DNA of 64,000 nucleotides from a bacterium. Lineage in GTDB: Bacteria > Zixibacteria > MSB-5A5 > GN15 > FEB-12. Positions 36,277-46,459 of this stretch are shown here, piece by piece. Below the pieces are notes generated by a model. It worked only from the letters and a program-made list of their open reading frames with translations, made no database searches and had not been told where the DNA came from. Position 1 is the first letter of the stretch. The number at the start of each line of letters is the position of its first letter. Location: contig JADJGQ010000002.1 in NCBI GenBank assembly GCA_016708025.1, forward strand, positions 372,001 to 436,000, given 5' to 3'. Position numbers and translations under genes: made by a program.

Positions 36277-39200
36277 ATGCGCTCCGTACTATTTGTTCTT
36301 CTCGCTCTGTCACTACTTTTCCCGATTCACCAGTCATTCGCACAACAGCACATTGGCTCAATTGGTGATCGAATTGATTTCTCCAACGGCTCACTGACAC
36401 TTACCGAAACCGACCTCTCGGTACAAGGAAGACGTGGCCTCGATATCTCGCTTGCACACAGTTACAGCTCGCAAATGTTCTCGGTGGACTCGCGCGAAGA
36501 TGCTCTCCACTCTCATGTCTATCAAACACTCAGCAATCCTAAAGGCAATCGCTATCTGGGGCAAGGATGGCATATTGAATATCCATACATCTATGAAAGC
36601 TTCCAGCGCGCCTGGACGAGTAGCTGTTCCTTTAGAACAAACAGACGACTCGTCTTGGTTTACCAAAATGGGGCAGAGGATGGATTCATCAGCAACGAGG
36701 ACACGCTAACGAATAGTGTGTATCCCAACAAGACTCGCGACGGGGCGTTGTTCATAGGACACGGTGTGGATGGTGACGATGCCTCCAAACCTGATACGCT
36801 TCTGAACACCGATGGCACCAAGTGGATTTTTGGACACCTACGGGACAAACGGAAGTATTTGACCAAAATGGTCAATAGGTTCGGAGACGAATTGGTGGTC
36901 GAGTATTACTCGTACTCTCATTGGATTAGAAAGGTAACGGCCCCTGGCGGACGAGAAGTTATTTTCAGATACGGTCCTGGCCCTGGGACAGCCCTATTTT
37001 CGGTAGAATCGGCACCGCCAGATAGCGCTCGTCTCCGGCGACTCGATTATGAAAATCACATCGGTGACACTCTTTCTATTGATTTTCGTTACGAGGAAAG
37101 CTCAGGCAAGAGGCGGTTAGCCGGTGTCATATATCCAGCTGGTGACACGACTGCATACCAGTACACTAGTTCATACAAATGGAACGACACAACAGTAACC
37201 TCAGATAGTCTTGCTTTTCTCTACCAATACAAGTCAGTCGGAGGTGCGTGGACCAGATGGGAGTATCGGCAAATCTACCGGCCATCGAAGCTGTCAGGTC
37301 AAGGATGGCGCTACAAAGCATACGTAGCGGTTGAACGGAGGTACGATGGACTGGACTCGCTGATGTTAAACTATCAGATCATTGAAGGATCGCTCGTCTA
37401 CACCCCTCTACTCAACGTTACCTCTCGCACCCATGCACTCTACGGCTATGGACTTAGGACCGAATGTTTCTTTTTCTGTGAGTTTGAGCAGGAGTACAAT
37501 CCCGATAACAATCCTGAGCCAAGTGCCGGTATGTTGCCTGGAGCGCTCTTTCAGGTCAACAACTATGCAGACGCTGATACTATTTGTGCTGGTTATGATT
37601 ACATGGGTACGGGCGATTTCACTCAAATTGGATACTCCATTACTCCGGCGGTGGATACGTGCTTGTTCGAATGCGACTATGGGCACCTTTATGTCTGCAG
37701 CACGATGGTTGATTCTGTTCCAGTTTATGCATCAAACCGATCGTTCGTGCATGACGGCGTCGGTACATATCAGCCTGATCTTCTAGATACAAGCGAGACA
37801 ATCGAATTCGCGTTAAACTCTGCAAAATCATGGCGAACGCGATATAGTCGATTTGATCTCCGGACTCTGAGGTTTCCGACCTACACGGTAACAGCGCCCC
37901 GCTTGCACCAGTATCTGGGTGCGACTGGTGATACAAGCTTAATGTACTTTGACCCCAATTACAGCATCTGTCCTTGGGGAGGAAGTTCAACTGATTGCGG
38001 TCCGCAGGAGTACCCCAATGATACACTTCCGTTCGTATTGGACAGCGTGACGAATTGGAAGTACGTTCCGGAGTTTAACCTGACCCTGCCATTGCGCACT
38101 GTGCATATGGTGCAGAATGGCCCACGGTGGCGTAAGCTCATAGCCGAGTACCAATACGACTCGACCAAGGCTTACCTGCTAAAGCAGAGTGCAATCTCCT
38201 CTGTCTACAACGATTCCGGGACAGTCAAGACATCAGATACAATGGTGACCACTTATTTGTACGACAGCCTCTATGACTTATTCAGGTCAATTTCCGCGAC
38301 CTACGATACTGTCTACTACACATACGATAGTGACCATCGGATGGTGACGACCATCGATTCGTCGTACGGTTCGCTTGACTTAACGGTCGAACTGTCAAAG
38401 CAGGCTTATTATCCGAATGGAGCCTTGAAGTACGTGAAGGGGCCGAACGGGGACAGCACGATCTTCGTGCCCGACTTCTATGGTCGCGATAGCGTCACGT
38501 TTGGAGCGCTTGACCCTGAAGACGAACCCTCTACAATCAAGGAATACTACAACAGTTCAAATACGGTTACCGGTCGGACGAAGATCGAAAGTGGCGTCTA
38601 TCGCAAGGAGACTACTTACTACGATACACGATTTCGGCGAACCAGATCGGAATTATCGATCAACGATAGCACCGTAATCAAGGATGGTATGGAATACGAT
38701 CCGTATGGCAATGTCCTGAGATCTGCGCGAGCTCGATACTCCGGAGATACCACCCTGATTTGGACGCACACAGCTTATGATGCGAACATGCGGCCATATA
38801 AACATACCTATCCCGACGGTTCGTTCGATTCAACACGATTTAGAGATGCTTTCACTCTCGATACCCGAAGTGTTACTGGCCTCAGGCAGCGATTGATCAC
38901 CAACTTCTTCGGAAATGTAATGAGGGTCCAAATTGGCGATTCATCGGCATGTGACACTTGCTTTAGTGCAATCTCATCCGCCAATGCGACTTTCTCACCA
39001 TGGAATTCGCCCATTCGGGTCGGAAATTTTGCGGGTCTTGTTCGGGCGGCAACACTAGATGCCTGGGGAAGGCAAATCCTATTTACTGACCCCGATATTG
39101 GTGCAATTAGAACCTGGTATGATCGCGCCAGTAACGTGCGTTTCGCCAGGCGCAATTCCGAGACCACCTATCAATACATGAAGTATGACGCCGAACGCAG

Positions 39201-41265
39201 GCTGATTGAAGAAGGTGTCATGGGTGTGCCGGATACCTCTAAAATGGAGGTCTCGTCCTATCCTGAAGATACGGTCGGTTCCAAGCGTGTTTATGCTCGC
39301 TATCGGCATGATAATTATTCTAACTCCACAATCGCTGCCGACACGGTGGGCGGGCTCAGTTACTGTCTCGGTCGGTTGACCGAGGTGGTCGATACCTCGG
39401 GTTACACGTACTATTACTACGATTTACGTGGTCGAGTCGGTCAGCAGACAACCTCTATCCGGGGTCTATCCAGCGTCAAGAAGCTCCGTTTTTCCTATTA
39501 CGCAAACGATGCTCTGAAACGCATTACGTATCCCGATGGCACATACACGGAGTATGGGTATGATGTCGCAGGACGGCTACATTCGATTCTTCAGAATGAC
39601 ACAACCTATTTCATTCGACCCGATTCCATTCAGTATGCGGCTTGGGGTGCAATAGAGCGAGTTGCGTTCGGTGGACCGTCAAGACTCAAAACTCATAATC
39701 TTTATGACATCCTCGGTCGACTCGATCAGACCGTAACCTGGTCACAGAACAATCGCCTTTTTGGGCGTGGATACCAATATGCCAACTGGTACATGACGAA
39801 GGAATTCGACCTGGACACTACCGTGAACGGCACAGGCTTCTTTGACTCAACGAATGTTGGTCAGGTACGAACCTTTGGGTACGACTATCGTGGTCGACTG
39901 ACTTCGGCCTGGCTTAAAGATCCTAATGGCGTTGCAGACACTCACTCCCTCGCGTATCAGTATGATCTTAGCAATAATTTAAATATGAGAAAACTGGCTG
40001 GCATCGACTCGCTCTACTACACGCGGCACTCAGCGTCGAACTGCGATTCGGTGGTCAAGTATAGTGACGACTCCACTCTTGTTCTGACTAGAGACTCACG
40101 AGGGTGCATAGTAGTGGAGCGGAAGTATAACGGAGCTTTTATTCTCGATTCCGCTAATTGGTACCGTAAGACAACGTACGCATACGATCATCGCAATCTT
40201 CTGAAGGAAGCGACCTTTCAGCTCAAAATTCCGCTGCAAGCGGGTGACGCTCCTGACACGGTGCTCAATTATTACGACTTTGCCGGCAGGAAAGTGAAGC
40301 AGCTTACTATTTACCAAGTTTGGATCCCGCCGGATACGGGGGGAGGTGGTATAGATGGTTTTATTGATGATGGAATTGGAACAGATGGTTCAGTGCCGGG
40401 TGACGGTTACTGGCAGCGACGGACGAAGGCGCGCTATTATATATGGTCTGGAAATCAAGTAGTGTGTGAGTTGGATAATCCCAGTACGATTTCGAACATC
40501 AATGTCTATGGGTTGGGTAAACTACTTGCTCGCTGGGAGGGAAACAACTGGCAGTATCTGATCTCTGATTATCTGAACACAGTTAGAGCAGTGATCAGGT
40601 ATGATGGAGAGGTGAAGGACCGACTGCTCGAATATTACCCGTACGGTGAGCCGTACTCGGGGAGCTTCCAAAACCTCATCTGGTCGCATCGGAGTTTTCT
40701 GAGCAAAGAGAACGACCAAGTCGGAGAACTGGACTTTGGGCCGAGGTATTATAGTCGTGAGATGGGGAGGTTTTTGTCGCCTGACCCGATCCTGTCCGGA
40801 CCATCACCGTACAGCTATGCCGAAGGGAACCCGGTGATGAACTGGGACCCATCGGGGCTTGTACCAGATCCAGCCAGTGCGTGGGCACAGACTACCCGTG
40901 ATCAAATGCTCTATGGCCCGCATGACTGCAGCTCCAGTGAGCGTATGGAACGGGAATTCGCCAGGGTGGCAGCAGAGAGTTTTGCCGCTGAATGTCAAGC
41001 GGGAATTCCGTATTACGCGACAGATGATCCTAGTGCCGAAGTGGAAATGACATGGGATGGTTCGCTAGTTCTGAAGCTCAAGATTTCTGGCAAATATAAT
41101 AATGAGACTAAGAAATGGGAGAAAATTGACGACATAGTCTTGTATGCCGGGGACCAGGAGCTTGGACGCGCTGATAGTCGTGAACTCGGAAGAATCAACA
41201 CAAACCTTAGTATTGAAAGAGCGTCGAAAGAGAAGCGGCGCTTGCTGCGTCATGGGCTAAAATAA
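36277..41265 (+). CDS. Rhs/YD-repeat secreted protein with variable C-terminal tip
   Basis: A protein of 1662 residues. ATG 36277 with GGGAGG upstream gives a signal peptide (MRSVLFVLLALSLLFPIHQS), so it is exported by the general route. The body begins like other RHS proteins (NGSLTLTETDLSVQGRRGLD) and contains many YD repeats, such as YDVAGRLHSI, YDYRGRLTSAW and YDILGRLDQ. The conserved core end is GELDFGPRYYSREMGRFLSP followed by DPSG about 35 residues on. After it come some 135 residues of unique tip (AWAQTTRDQMLYGPHDC onwards), the position of toxin domains in Rhs proteins. I do not recognise the tip activity. The next genes are candidates for immunity or displaced tips. Confidence 0.85.
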   Translation: MRSVLFVLLALSLLFPIHQSFAQQHIGSIGDRIDFSNGSLTLTETDLSVQGRRGLDISLAHSYSSQMFSVDSREDALHSHVYQTLSNPKGNRYLGQGWHIEYPYIYESFQRAWTSSCSFRTNRRLVLVYQNGAEDGFISNEDTLTNSVYPNKTRDGALFIGHGVDGDDASKPDTLLNTDGTKWIFGHLRDKRKYLTKMVNRFGDELVVEYYSYSHWIRKVTAPGGREVIFRYGPGPGTALFSVESAPPDSARLRRLDYENHIGDTLSIDFRYEESSGKRRLAGVIYPAGDTTAYQYTSSYKWNDTTVTSDSLAFLYQYKSVGGAWTRWEYRQIYRPSKLSGQGWRYKAYVAVERRYDGLDSLMLNYQIIEGSLVYTPLLNVTSRTHALYGYGLRTECFFFCEFEQEYNPDNNPEPSAGMLPGALFQVNNYADADTICAGYDYMGTGDFTQIGYSITPAVDTCLFECDYGHLYVCSTMVDSVPVYASNRSFVHDGVGTYQPDLLDTSETIEFALNSAKSWRTRYSRFDLRTLRFPTYTVTAPRLHQYLGATGDTSLMYFDPNYSICPWGGSSTDCGPQEYPNDTLPFVLDSVTNWKYVPEFNLTLPLRTVHMVQNGPRWRKLIAEYQYDSTKAYLLKQSAISSVYNDSGTVKTSDTMVTTYLYDSLYDLFRSISATYDTVYYTYDSDHRMVTTIDSSYGSLDLTVELSKQAYYPNGALKYVKGPNGDSTIFVPDFYGRDSVTFGALDPEDEPSTIKEYYNSSNTVTGRTKIESGVYRKETTYYDTRFRRTRSELSINDSTVIKDGMEYDPYGNVLRSARARYSGDTTLIWTHTAYDANMRPYKHTYPDGSFDSTRFRDAFTLDTRSVTGLRQRLITNFFGNVMRVQIGDSSACDTCFSAISSANATFSPWNSPIRVGNFAGLVRAATLDAWGRQILFTDPDIGAIRTWYDRASNVRFARRNSETTYQYMKYDAERRLIEEGVMGVPDTSKMEVSSYPEDTVGSKRVYARYRHDNYSNSTIAADTVGGLSYCLGRLTEVVDTSGYTYYYYDLRGRVGQQTTSIRGLSSVKKLRFSYYANDALKRITYPDGTYTEYGYDVAGRLHSILQNDTTYFIRPDSIQYAAWGAIERVAFGGPSRLKTHNLYDILGRLDQTVTWSQNNRLFGRGYQYANWYMTKEFDLDTTVNGTGFFDSTNVGQVRTFGYDYRGRLTSAWLKDPNGVADTHSLAYQYDLSNNLNMRKLAGIDSLYYTRHSASNCDSVVKYSDDSTLVLTRDSRGCIVVERKYNGAFILDSANWYRKTTYAYDHRNLLKEATFQLKIPLQAGDAPDTVLNYYDFAGRKVKQLTIYQVWIPPDTGGGGIDGFIDDGIGTDGSVPGDGYWQRRTKARYYIWSGNQVVCELDNPSTISNINVYGLGKLLARWEGNNWQYLISDYLNTVRAVIRYDGEVKDRLLEYYPYGEPYSGSFQNLIWSHRSFLSKENDQVGELDFGPRYYSREMGRFLSPDPILSGPSPYSYAEGNPVMNWDPSGLVPDPASAWAQTTRDQMLYGPHDCSSSERMEREFARVAAESFAAECQAGIPYYATDDPSAEVEMTWDGSLVLKLKISGKYNNETKKWEKIDDIVLYAGDQELGRADSRELGRINTNLSIERASKEKRRLLRHGLK

Positions 41266-41275
41266 AATCAGATAA

Positions 41276-41722
41276 ATGGAGGCCAGAGAACTACGAGGAT
41301 CGGAGATGCTGGCTTCCACAGACGAACACATGGCGTACAAGGCTGCGTTTGGACGACCGAGGGGTTCGGGCATGACCCTCGAACTTGGAGTTGCAGGATA
41401 TTATTTCTTTGGTGGTGGCGGTCATTTCATATTCCAAGGCGACAATATCTATTTCCAGATCGAGATTGGTCATGGTTTTGGGGCGAGCGCCTCTCGAGGC
41501 AATTGGAATCTCGACGAGCTAAGTCTTGATGCTGGCGCTGACCTACCAAGTACAGTTGTTTATCCCGGCCACGGAGTCAAAGTCATTTCGAACAGAATTG
41601 GTGTCGGAGCTCAGTTGGACATTTCGTTCAGCGCTCCTGGCCGACCTTATAATCTGTCACCAGGTGTTTCACTTGGAATTGAATCCGTGATTGCTTATAC
41701 ATATACATGGCAGATTCGTTGA
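41276..41722 (+). CDS. Gly-rich beta protein, possible displaced Rhs tip
   Basis: A 148-residue protein starting 10 nt after the Rhs stop; ATG 41306 is an equally good start. The core is Gly- and aromatic-rich beta sequence (LELGVAGYYFFGGGGHFIF, IYFQIEIGHGFGASAS), similar in style to the Gly-rich tails of some RHS-type proteins. It has no signal peptide of its own. It may be an orphan tip left by recombination, or an immunity partner. The next gene overlaps its end by 16 nt. Confidence 0.5.
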   Translation: MEARELRGSEMLASTDEHMAYKAAFGRPRGSGMTLELGVAGYYFFGGGGHFIFQGDNIYFQIEIGHGFGASASRGNWNLDELSLDAGADLPSTVVYPGHGVKVISNRIGVGAQLDISFSAPGRPYNLSPGVSLGIESVIAYTYTWQIR

Positions 41723-42108
41723 AAGAACAAAAGGATATGGATTCAATGAAGAAAGATTCTTCGCCGATAGGGCTGCAGACGATCAGGGACAGGTGGTACC
41801 CGATAGGACACGCATTTATATCGGGCGGAATGCTGTTCTTCTATATTCTGCTTCGTAAGGATGGCGGCACACCTCCCAATCATCTTGACAAAATGCAGCC
41901 ATTGGATATTTTACTTCTGGTTTGTGTAGGGCTTTGTCTTATGATCGGGGCAGCGGTGCTTGGCGTAATACAGTTTCGATGTGCCGACTGGTCGCGCTTG
42001 TTGAATATAGACCCTGGTGGCCTGCGGCGTAAGTACTTCAAGTCCTATTTCTTTTTGTTGGTCTTGATCGTATTCAGCGAAATTCTGGTCTTCTTGATGG
42101 GAAGGTAA
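41707..42108 (+). CDS. Small membrane protein, possible Rhs-associated immunity protein
   Basis: A 133-residue protein with three hydrophobic helices (IGHAFISGGMLFFYILL, PLDILLLVCVGLCLMIGAAV, SYFFLLVLIVFSEILVFLM). It begins inside the preceding gene and shares its strand. Small membrane proteins immediately after Rhs tips are often immunity proteins, but nothing here identifies a target. No family is recognised. Confidence 0.5.
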   Translation: MADSLKEQKDMDSMKKDSSPIGLQTIRDRWYPIGHAFISGGMLFFYILLRKDGGTPPNHLDKMQPLDILLLVCVGLCLMIGAAVLGVIQFRCADWSRLLNIDPGGLRRKYFKSYFFLLVLIVFSEILVFLMGR

Positions 42109-42263
42109 GAGTTTTGTAATGAATCGGTACGGATTTGCGAAGTGTTGTTCGGAAAGGCCTCAAGAACTTAGTCGACAACCTCAGTACCGTATGATCGGTA
42201 AAGGTATTTGATGATCTTGTCAGGGTTCGCTTACTTGAATACTCTCGATATGGAGATCTGTAT

Positions 42264-42446
42264 GTGGTGAGTTTCCTGAATCTGGTTGCCTCACATCTGA
42301 GTTTCTCCGAAATGGAAAACGACTATGTCGGTGAGTTGGACGTTGGGCCACGGTACTACAGTCATGAGATGGGGAGATTCATGTCGCCTGACCCGAGCCA
42401 TATGACACTTGTGTCCACTTCAATTCAGGCAGCCGGATGGTTCTAA
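42264..42446 (+). pseudogene. Orphan fragment of an Rhs core
   Basis: The 60-residue frame contains MENDYVGELDVGPRYYSHEM followed by GRFMSPDPSH, a near copy of the intact gene's core end (KENDQVGELDFGPRYYSREM). The DNA of the two segments (about 40710-40790 and 42314-42394) is visibly homologous. Neither the upstream YD repeats nor a DPSG cut site is present. It is a remnant of a second rhs copy or displaced tip. Confidence 0.75.
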
Positions 42447-42588
42447 ATCATTGGGTTTCTGCTGTTGAACACGTTTTTCATAGATTCATAGAGACGGCTT
42501 GCAAGACTGCCAGAATTGTTGGCTTTATCGCATATTTTGAGCATCGTGGCGAACACGCCTATAACCTTCAACCGATGGGTTGTTAGAG

Positions 42589-44313
42589 TTACTCGTCAGG
42601 TGTGCCAGGCCTAGAGGAGTGCGATTCCAAGAGGGGGCATGACTTGTTGCTGCTTGTCAAGATATGAACTAAATGGCGTGCACGGGTAATGGCGACTCGT
42701 AGCAGCCGGCGATCTTCTTTATATGGTGGCTTGTGACGTGGGTCGACAAGGCCAAAGCGCGGATTGCTCAGGTCTACAATGATGACAGCATCGTATTCCT
42801 TGCCTTTACTCTTGTGCATTGTCGTGACCACTCGCCGGTGACGCGGACCATAGACATCCCGGAGGCGATGCGAGGCAAGTGCGTCAATGAGTTTCTGTTG
42901 TGCTGGCTCGTATGTGCCGTACTGTGCTTGGGTTCTGCTCAATAGGTCGAAGTCGTAGGGCTCATGCCCCAACCGGCCAAACACAAGGCATCTCCCAATT
43001 GCCTGCAGCGTTGGATCTTCCGATGCGCCCAGCAGCGTTGTGATGCGGTCGAGGTCGATGTCGGGCCGACCAGAACGGCCAGAATCACAGGTTGCCGTGC
43101 ACAGGCTATCGATGGCTCTTGCCAGCGCACCGTCAATTTCCTGGCCCTTACCGTACGCTTCCGCACTTCGCTGTAATTGTAGCCCCAACTTAGCCGGTTT
43201 CGCCTGATCAACACAGAGGTGAAAACCAGCCATGAACTCGAGAATCTGCCCAGCCAACAGATGCCGAGGAGTACAGAGGAGGGCGATTCCCATACGCCAG
43301 GCGAACTGCAACTGATTGCTGTCAGTTTCTGTGGCGTGAAAAAGAGAATAAGATGCTGCTTTAGTCTTGTGCTCTAACATCTCTGAGACCGTCTGGACCC
43401 CTTCATTGGTCCGGACTAGTACCGCAATACTCGGGAAAGGTACCGATAGCTGGTGTAACCTATTCTCTGTGGCTAGGACGAGGCGCTTGAGGTATAAGCC
43501 GACGTGGTTCGGGTAGGGGAAGCGGCTGATCTTTACTTCGTTAACCCTCGGGGGAGTGCGGCCGTGTAGAATCGCCTCTGCATACTGAGGAATTGCCGTC
43601 TTCTCATTGCGGAAATTCTGTTTCTCGAGGTCTATGAATCGAGGCGCTATGTCCTCTCTGAATTTCTGAACGCGCACCTGAGTGACGCCCTCTCGGAAGC
43701 TGTAGATCATCTGATCCGGATCTGCCAGGCAAAAGAGCTGTGTTACCTGTGCCATGGCGAGTACGAAGGCGTACTGCTCGCCGTCGGTATCCTGGAATTC
43801 GTCGAGAATAACTAAGGGATATCGCGTCCCAATGACGTGGGCAACCGCTGGTTGATTGTGCACAACCGCAGCCGTCAGTGACGCCAGCCGTTCAAGGTCA
43901 ATTTCTCCTCGATCAGCAAGGGCCTGTAATGCGGATGTCCCCCCGCCTGGAGAGCGCTGAATGACCTTTGCTTGCTCGGGCGCGAGGATGCGTACGTAAC
44001 CTGGCAGGCCGACGAATCCTCCGTATGAACGGATGATGTCCCAGAAGAATGAATGATAGGTATCTATCTGCACACGTCGACGCAATTGGTCCGCAAACTC
44101 GGGACTCTGCGCAGCCCGCATGATCCGGCCGACAGCAGCCCGCGAGAAACTTAGAAAGAGAACTCGCTGGTGCTCCTCCATAGTCAACATGGCCCAAAGC
44201 GCTTTTCGGAGACCGAGCGTAGTCTTGCCCGATCCAGGGCCACCGAGTACGAGCACATGCCCAGTCTCCGCCAGCGCAGCCTCGTGCAACGGGTCGCTCC
44301 GGAATGCACTCAT
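42589..44313 (-). CDS. gajB: UvrD-like superfamily 1 helicase (GajB-like)
   Basis: A 574-residue SF1 helicase. Walker A is LVLGGPGSGKTTLG (residues 21-34); LFLSFSRAAVGRIM is motif Ia; motif II is VILDEFQDTDGEQY; MHKSKGKEYDAVIIVDL is motif V; LLRVAITRARHLVHIL is motif VI. It starts 2 nt after the OLD-family gene on the same strand. An OLD ATPase-TOPRIM gene followed by a short UvrD-like helicase is the defining layout of Gabija anti-phage systems, where GajB senses DNA ends or nucleotides and activates GajA. Length is somewhat above my recollection of the first-described GajB. Confidence 0.8.
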   Translation of the reverse strand: MSAFRSDPLHEAALAETGHVLVLGGPGSGKTTLGLRKALWAMLTMEEHQRVLFLSFSRAAVGRIMRAAQSPEFADQLRRRVQIDTYHSFFWDIIRSYGGFVGLPGYVRILAPEQAKVIQRSPGGGTSALQALADRGEIDLERLASLTAAVVHNQPAVAHVIGTRYPLVILDEFQDTDGEQYAFVLAMAQVTQLFCLADPDQMIYSFREGVTQVRVQKFREDIAPRFIDLEKQNFRNEKTAIPQYAEAILHGRTPPRVNEVKISRFPYPNHVGLYLKRLVLATENRLHQLSVPFPSIAVLVRTNEGVQTVSEMLEHKTKAASYSLFHATETDSNQLQFAWRMGIALLCTPRHLLAGQILEFMAGFHLCVDQAKPAKLGLQLQRSAEAYGKGQEIDGALARAIDSLCTATCDSGRSGRPDIDLDRITTLLGASEDPTLQAIGRCLVFGRLGHEPYDFDLLSRTQAQYGTYEPAQQKLIDALASHRLRDVYGPRHRRVVTTMHKSKGKEYDAVIIVDLSNPRFGLVDPRHKPPYKEDRRLLRVAITRARHLVHILTSSNKSCPLLESHSSRPGTPDE

Positions 44314-44315
44314 TG

Positions 44316-46049
44316 CTAATTCCGAACCAGGTACTGTGTGACCATAGTGACTGCACCTTTAAGGTCAGTGGGTACTTCAGCCGGAGGACAGTGGCTGAGC
44401 AATGCCGCCGCATACCCACAGCCCTTGCGCCTCTCCAAAACTTGTTGGATGTACTCGCGCCATTTGTGTTCGGCATCGTTTGGACCCGGCGTCGTGACCT
44501 TCTGCGGCCAGTTAGAATCGTTTCTCTGGTCAATGACGAAGGTTTTCAAGACATCCAGCGGCAATGTCTGGGCGAGGAGCCGCTCTAGTCCCCCGTACGG
44601 GTGTGATCGGCACGCGGTGAAATGTGTTTGCATCTCCGCGTCGTCTATGCCCTTCGAGGCATCGTAGAAGGCAAACACCGGTATACCACAGCCCCGAAAG
44701 AAATCACCGATTCCTGTTAGGGCCGTTATGCCTTCAGCGTCGACGACTGTGACGCCGAGAGTATCTAAGGTTGGTGCAAGTGTATCGACTTGAGATACTT
44801 TCTCTGAGGCGACGTAGATGGTCGACCCGTCCGATGTTCCCTCCACAAGGAGCACTCCTCGGCTCAGTATTCCTTCAGCAAACTTCTTTCTGAAGTCACG
44901 GGAGAAAATTTTGTGCTTCAGGCTTGCTGGAATGTTCAGCTGTCGTGCTTCAGTATGTAGCGTGTCATCGGCGCGAGCGATAAGCTGTATACCCGCATCC
45001 AGAAACTGCTCACTGATGTAAGGAGAGTGACTCGTGAAAATGCACTGCTGACACCTCGACTTAAGGAACGAGACGATGCGCCGTTGCGTGTACGGCGGCA
45101 GTGAGGTTTCCGGCTCCTCCATTGCAAATATGACGTTTGCTTTCTGTTCTGCGATGGCGGCCAACAGTGCAAACACCAATACGTTGGCGGTACCTGTTCC
45201 GAGGTTCTTGAACGGAAGGGGGTGGGGAGACTCCTGTGAACTCAAGAATAGTGTCAGTACTTTGCGCAGGTGCTCGCGGGTCAAGTCAGATACGTTGATT
45301 AGCGTCGATCCATCGTCTTGGGATAAGGGAATGAACTGGTTGACTCCTTCAACAATGCGTTCAAGCACCGGCTTGATGGTTGGGTCATTACTCACCGTCG
45401 GACCGACTGCGCGGAGCTTCTCCAGAACTGACTCCCAACAACCTGGCTTGGCCTCGTGCCGTCTCATGAGAATGTCGAGCAGTGTGCCACGCTCCAAGCT
45501 GAGGGCACGACTGCCGGTTCTCACAGATCTAAGGTAAACAAACCCGATTTTTCGCTTGTGGGATCGCGTGCATTCTTCTCGCTCTCCGTCAGGTGCTTCT
45601 GGGCAACAGTAGTAGGATTTTGCTAAGAACTCGCCTTCCTCAACATCGTACTTCCCAACGAGTTCGATTTGTAGTACGAACGGATAGTCCTCACTCCCAG
45701 CCTTGCCCTTGGGCACATCTTTCTTCGAAACGATCTGCCCATCCGCACCCATACACTCAAGGTGTGTCCAAAACATTGCGCGGTCATCATCGCTCAGCGC
45801 CCCTAATGTGGCGCGAATGCGAATTTCGACTGGTACTCCATCATCGAGATAGTGACTCTGAAAGAAGTCATGTTCACAAATTGCGGCTGGGTGGCCCAAA
45901 CGGTCTGGGCCGAGCAAGAGGTCGAGCGCTTCGAGAATCGTTGATTTCCCAATGTTATTCGGGCCAACGAATAGTACATTTGCAGGTAGTGAGAGGTCGG
46001 CCCGTTTTATGCCGCGATACCGCTCAATGTGCAGAGAGAGAATTCGCAT
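44316..46049 (-). CDS. gajA: OLD-family ATPase-TOPRIM nuclease (GajA-like)
   Basis: A 577-residue protein, about the size of known GajA. The N-terminal ABC-type ATPase has Walker A GPNNIGKST (residues 29-37), a signature-like NLGTGTANVLVFALL, Walker B IFAMEEPETSLPP, and the switch IFTSHSPYIS. The C-terminal TOPRIM domain starts at GVLLVEGTSDGSTIYV, whose Glu is the metal-binding acid, and continues with PVFAFYDASKG. At that last position many TOPRIMs have DxD, whereas here it is D-A-S. GajA is a sequence-specific DNA-nicking endonuclease held off by nucleotides. Upstream lies a copy of the dispersed operator-like repeat. Confidence 0.8.
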   Translation of the reverse strand: MRILSLHIERYRGIKRADLSLPANVLFVGPNNIGKSTILEALDLLLGPDRLGHPAAICEHDFFQSHYLDDGVPVEIRIRATLGALSDDDRAMFWTHLECMGADGQIVSKKDVPKGKAGSEDYPFVLQIELVGKYDVEEGEFLAKSYYCCPEAPDGEREECTRSHKRKIGFVYLRSVRTGSRALSLERGTLLDILMRRHEAKPGCWESVLEKLRAVGPTVSNDPTIKPVLERIVEGVNQFIPLSQDDGSTLINVSDLTREHLRKVLTLFLSSQESPHPLPFKNLGTGTANVLVFALLAAIAEQKANVIFAMEEPETSLPPYTQRRIVSFLKSRCQQCIFTSHSPYISEQFLDAGIQLIARADDTLHTEARQLNIPASLKHKIFSRDFRKKFAEGILSRGVLLVEGTSDGSTIYVASEKVSQVDTLAPTLDTLGVTVVDAEGITALTGIGDFFRGCGIPVFAFYDASKGIDDAEMQTHFTACRSHPYGGLERLLAQTLPLDVLKTFVIDQRNDSNWPQKVTTPGPNDAEHKWREYIQQVLERRKGCGYAAALLSHCPPAEVPTDLKGAVTMVTQYLVRN

Positions 46050-46459
46050 GCTTCAATGTTCCTAAGGAAAATGGGTTCGCGGCGAGGTAGTGGCGCATAC
46101 TACTATGTTTATCCCCACGTATACTGCGTTATCAGTAGCCCCAAGTCGCCCACTATGCATCCTATGTTGCGACGTCGGGGTTAGCTCGACTCTCCAACTA
46201 TGCCACTAAAGGTGAAATTTGTGTAGGAAACATTCAAACAGGCAATCGAAATCTTTGGATTCCCTTTATTCTCGCCAATCCTGGGAAATACGGGAACTGT
46301 CAAAAGAGCTTCAACTTATCCCCAGTCTTACCCCAAAACTTGCCTCTTTCGGCAATTGAAGGCTTTGGAGCCACCCACTACGTTGGGTAGGCTATGGATT
46401 CCTTCAATGGTCACCACTGCACGCAATACCGGCGCAGCACCGGATGTCACGGCGTGCTA
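46050..46459. other. Intergenic region upstream of the Gabija-like pair
   Basis: About 400 nt with no gene on either strand. Open frames from 46394 on the plus strand and 46404-46646 on the minus strand have no family and overlap a decayed gene. The region contains repeat copy b and presumably the promoter of the Gabija-like pair. Confidence 0.5.
46316..46359 (+). repeat. Operator-like repeat, copy b
   Basis: TTATCCCCAG (46316-46325), 14 nt, then TTGCC (46340-46344), N6, GGCAATTGA (46351-46359). The TTGCC-N6-GGCAA palindrome is perfect. It lies about 270 nt upstream of the OLD-family gene. Confidence 0.65.

Noticed and set aside
37424..37436. CCTCTCGCACCC resembling a tRNA-Leu 3' end (attR)
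   Set aside because: It lies inside the intact Rhs gene and has no T arm before it; chance match.
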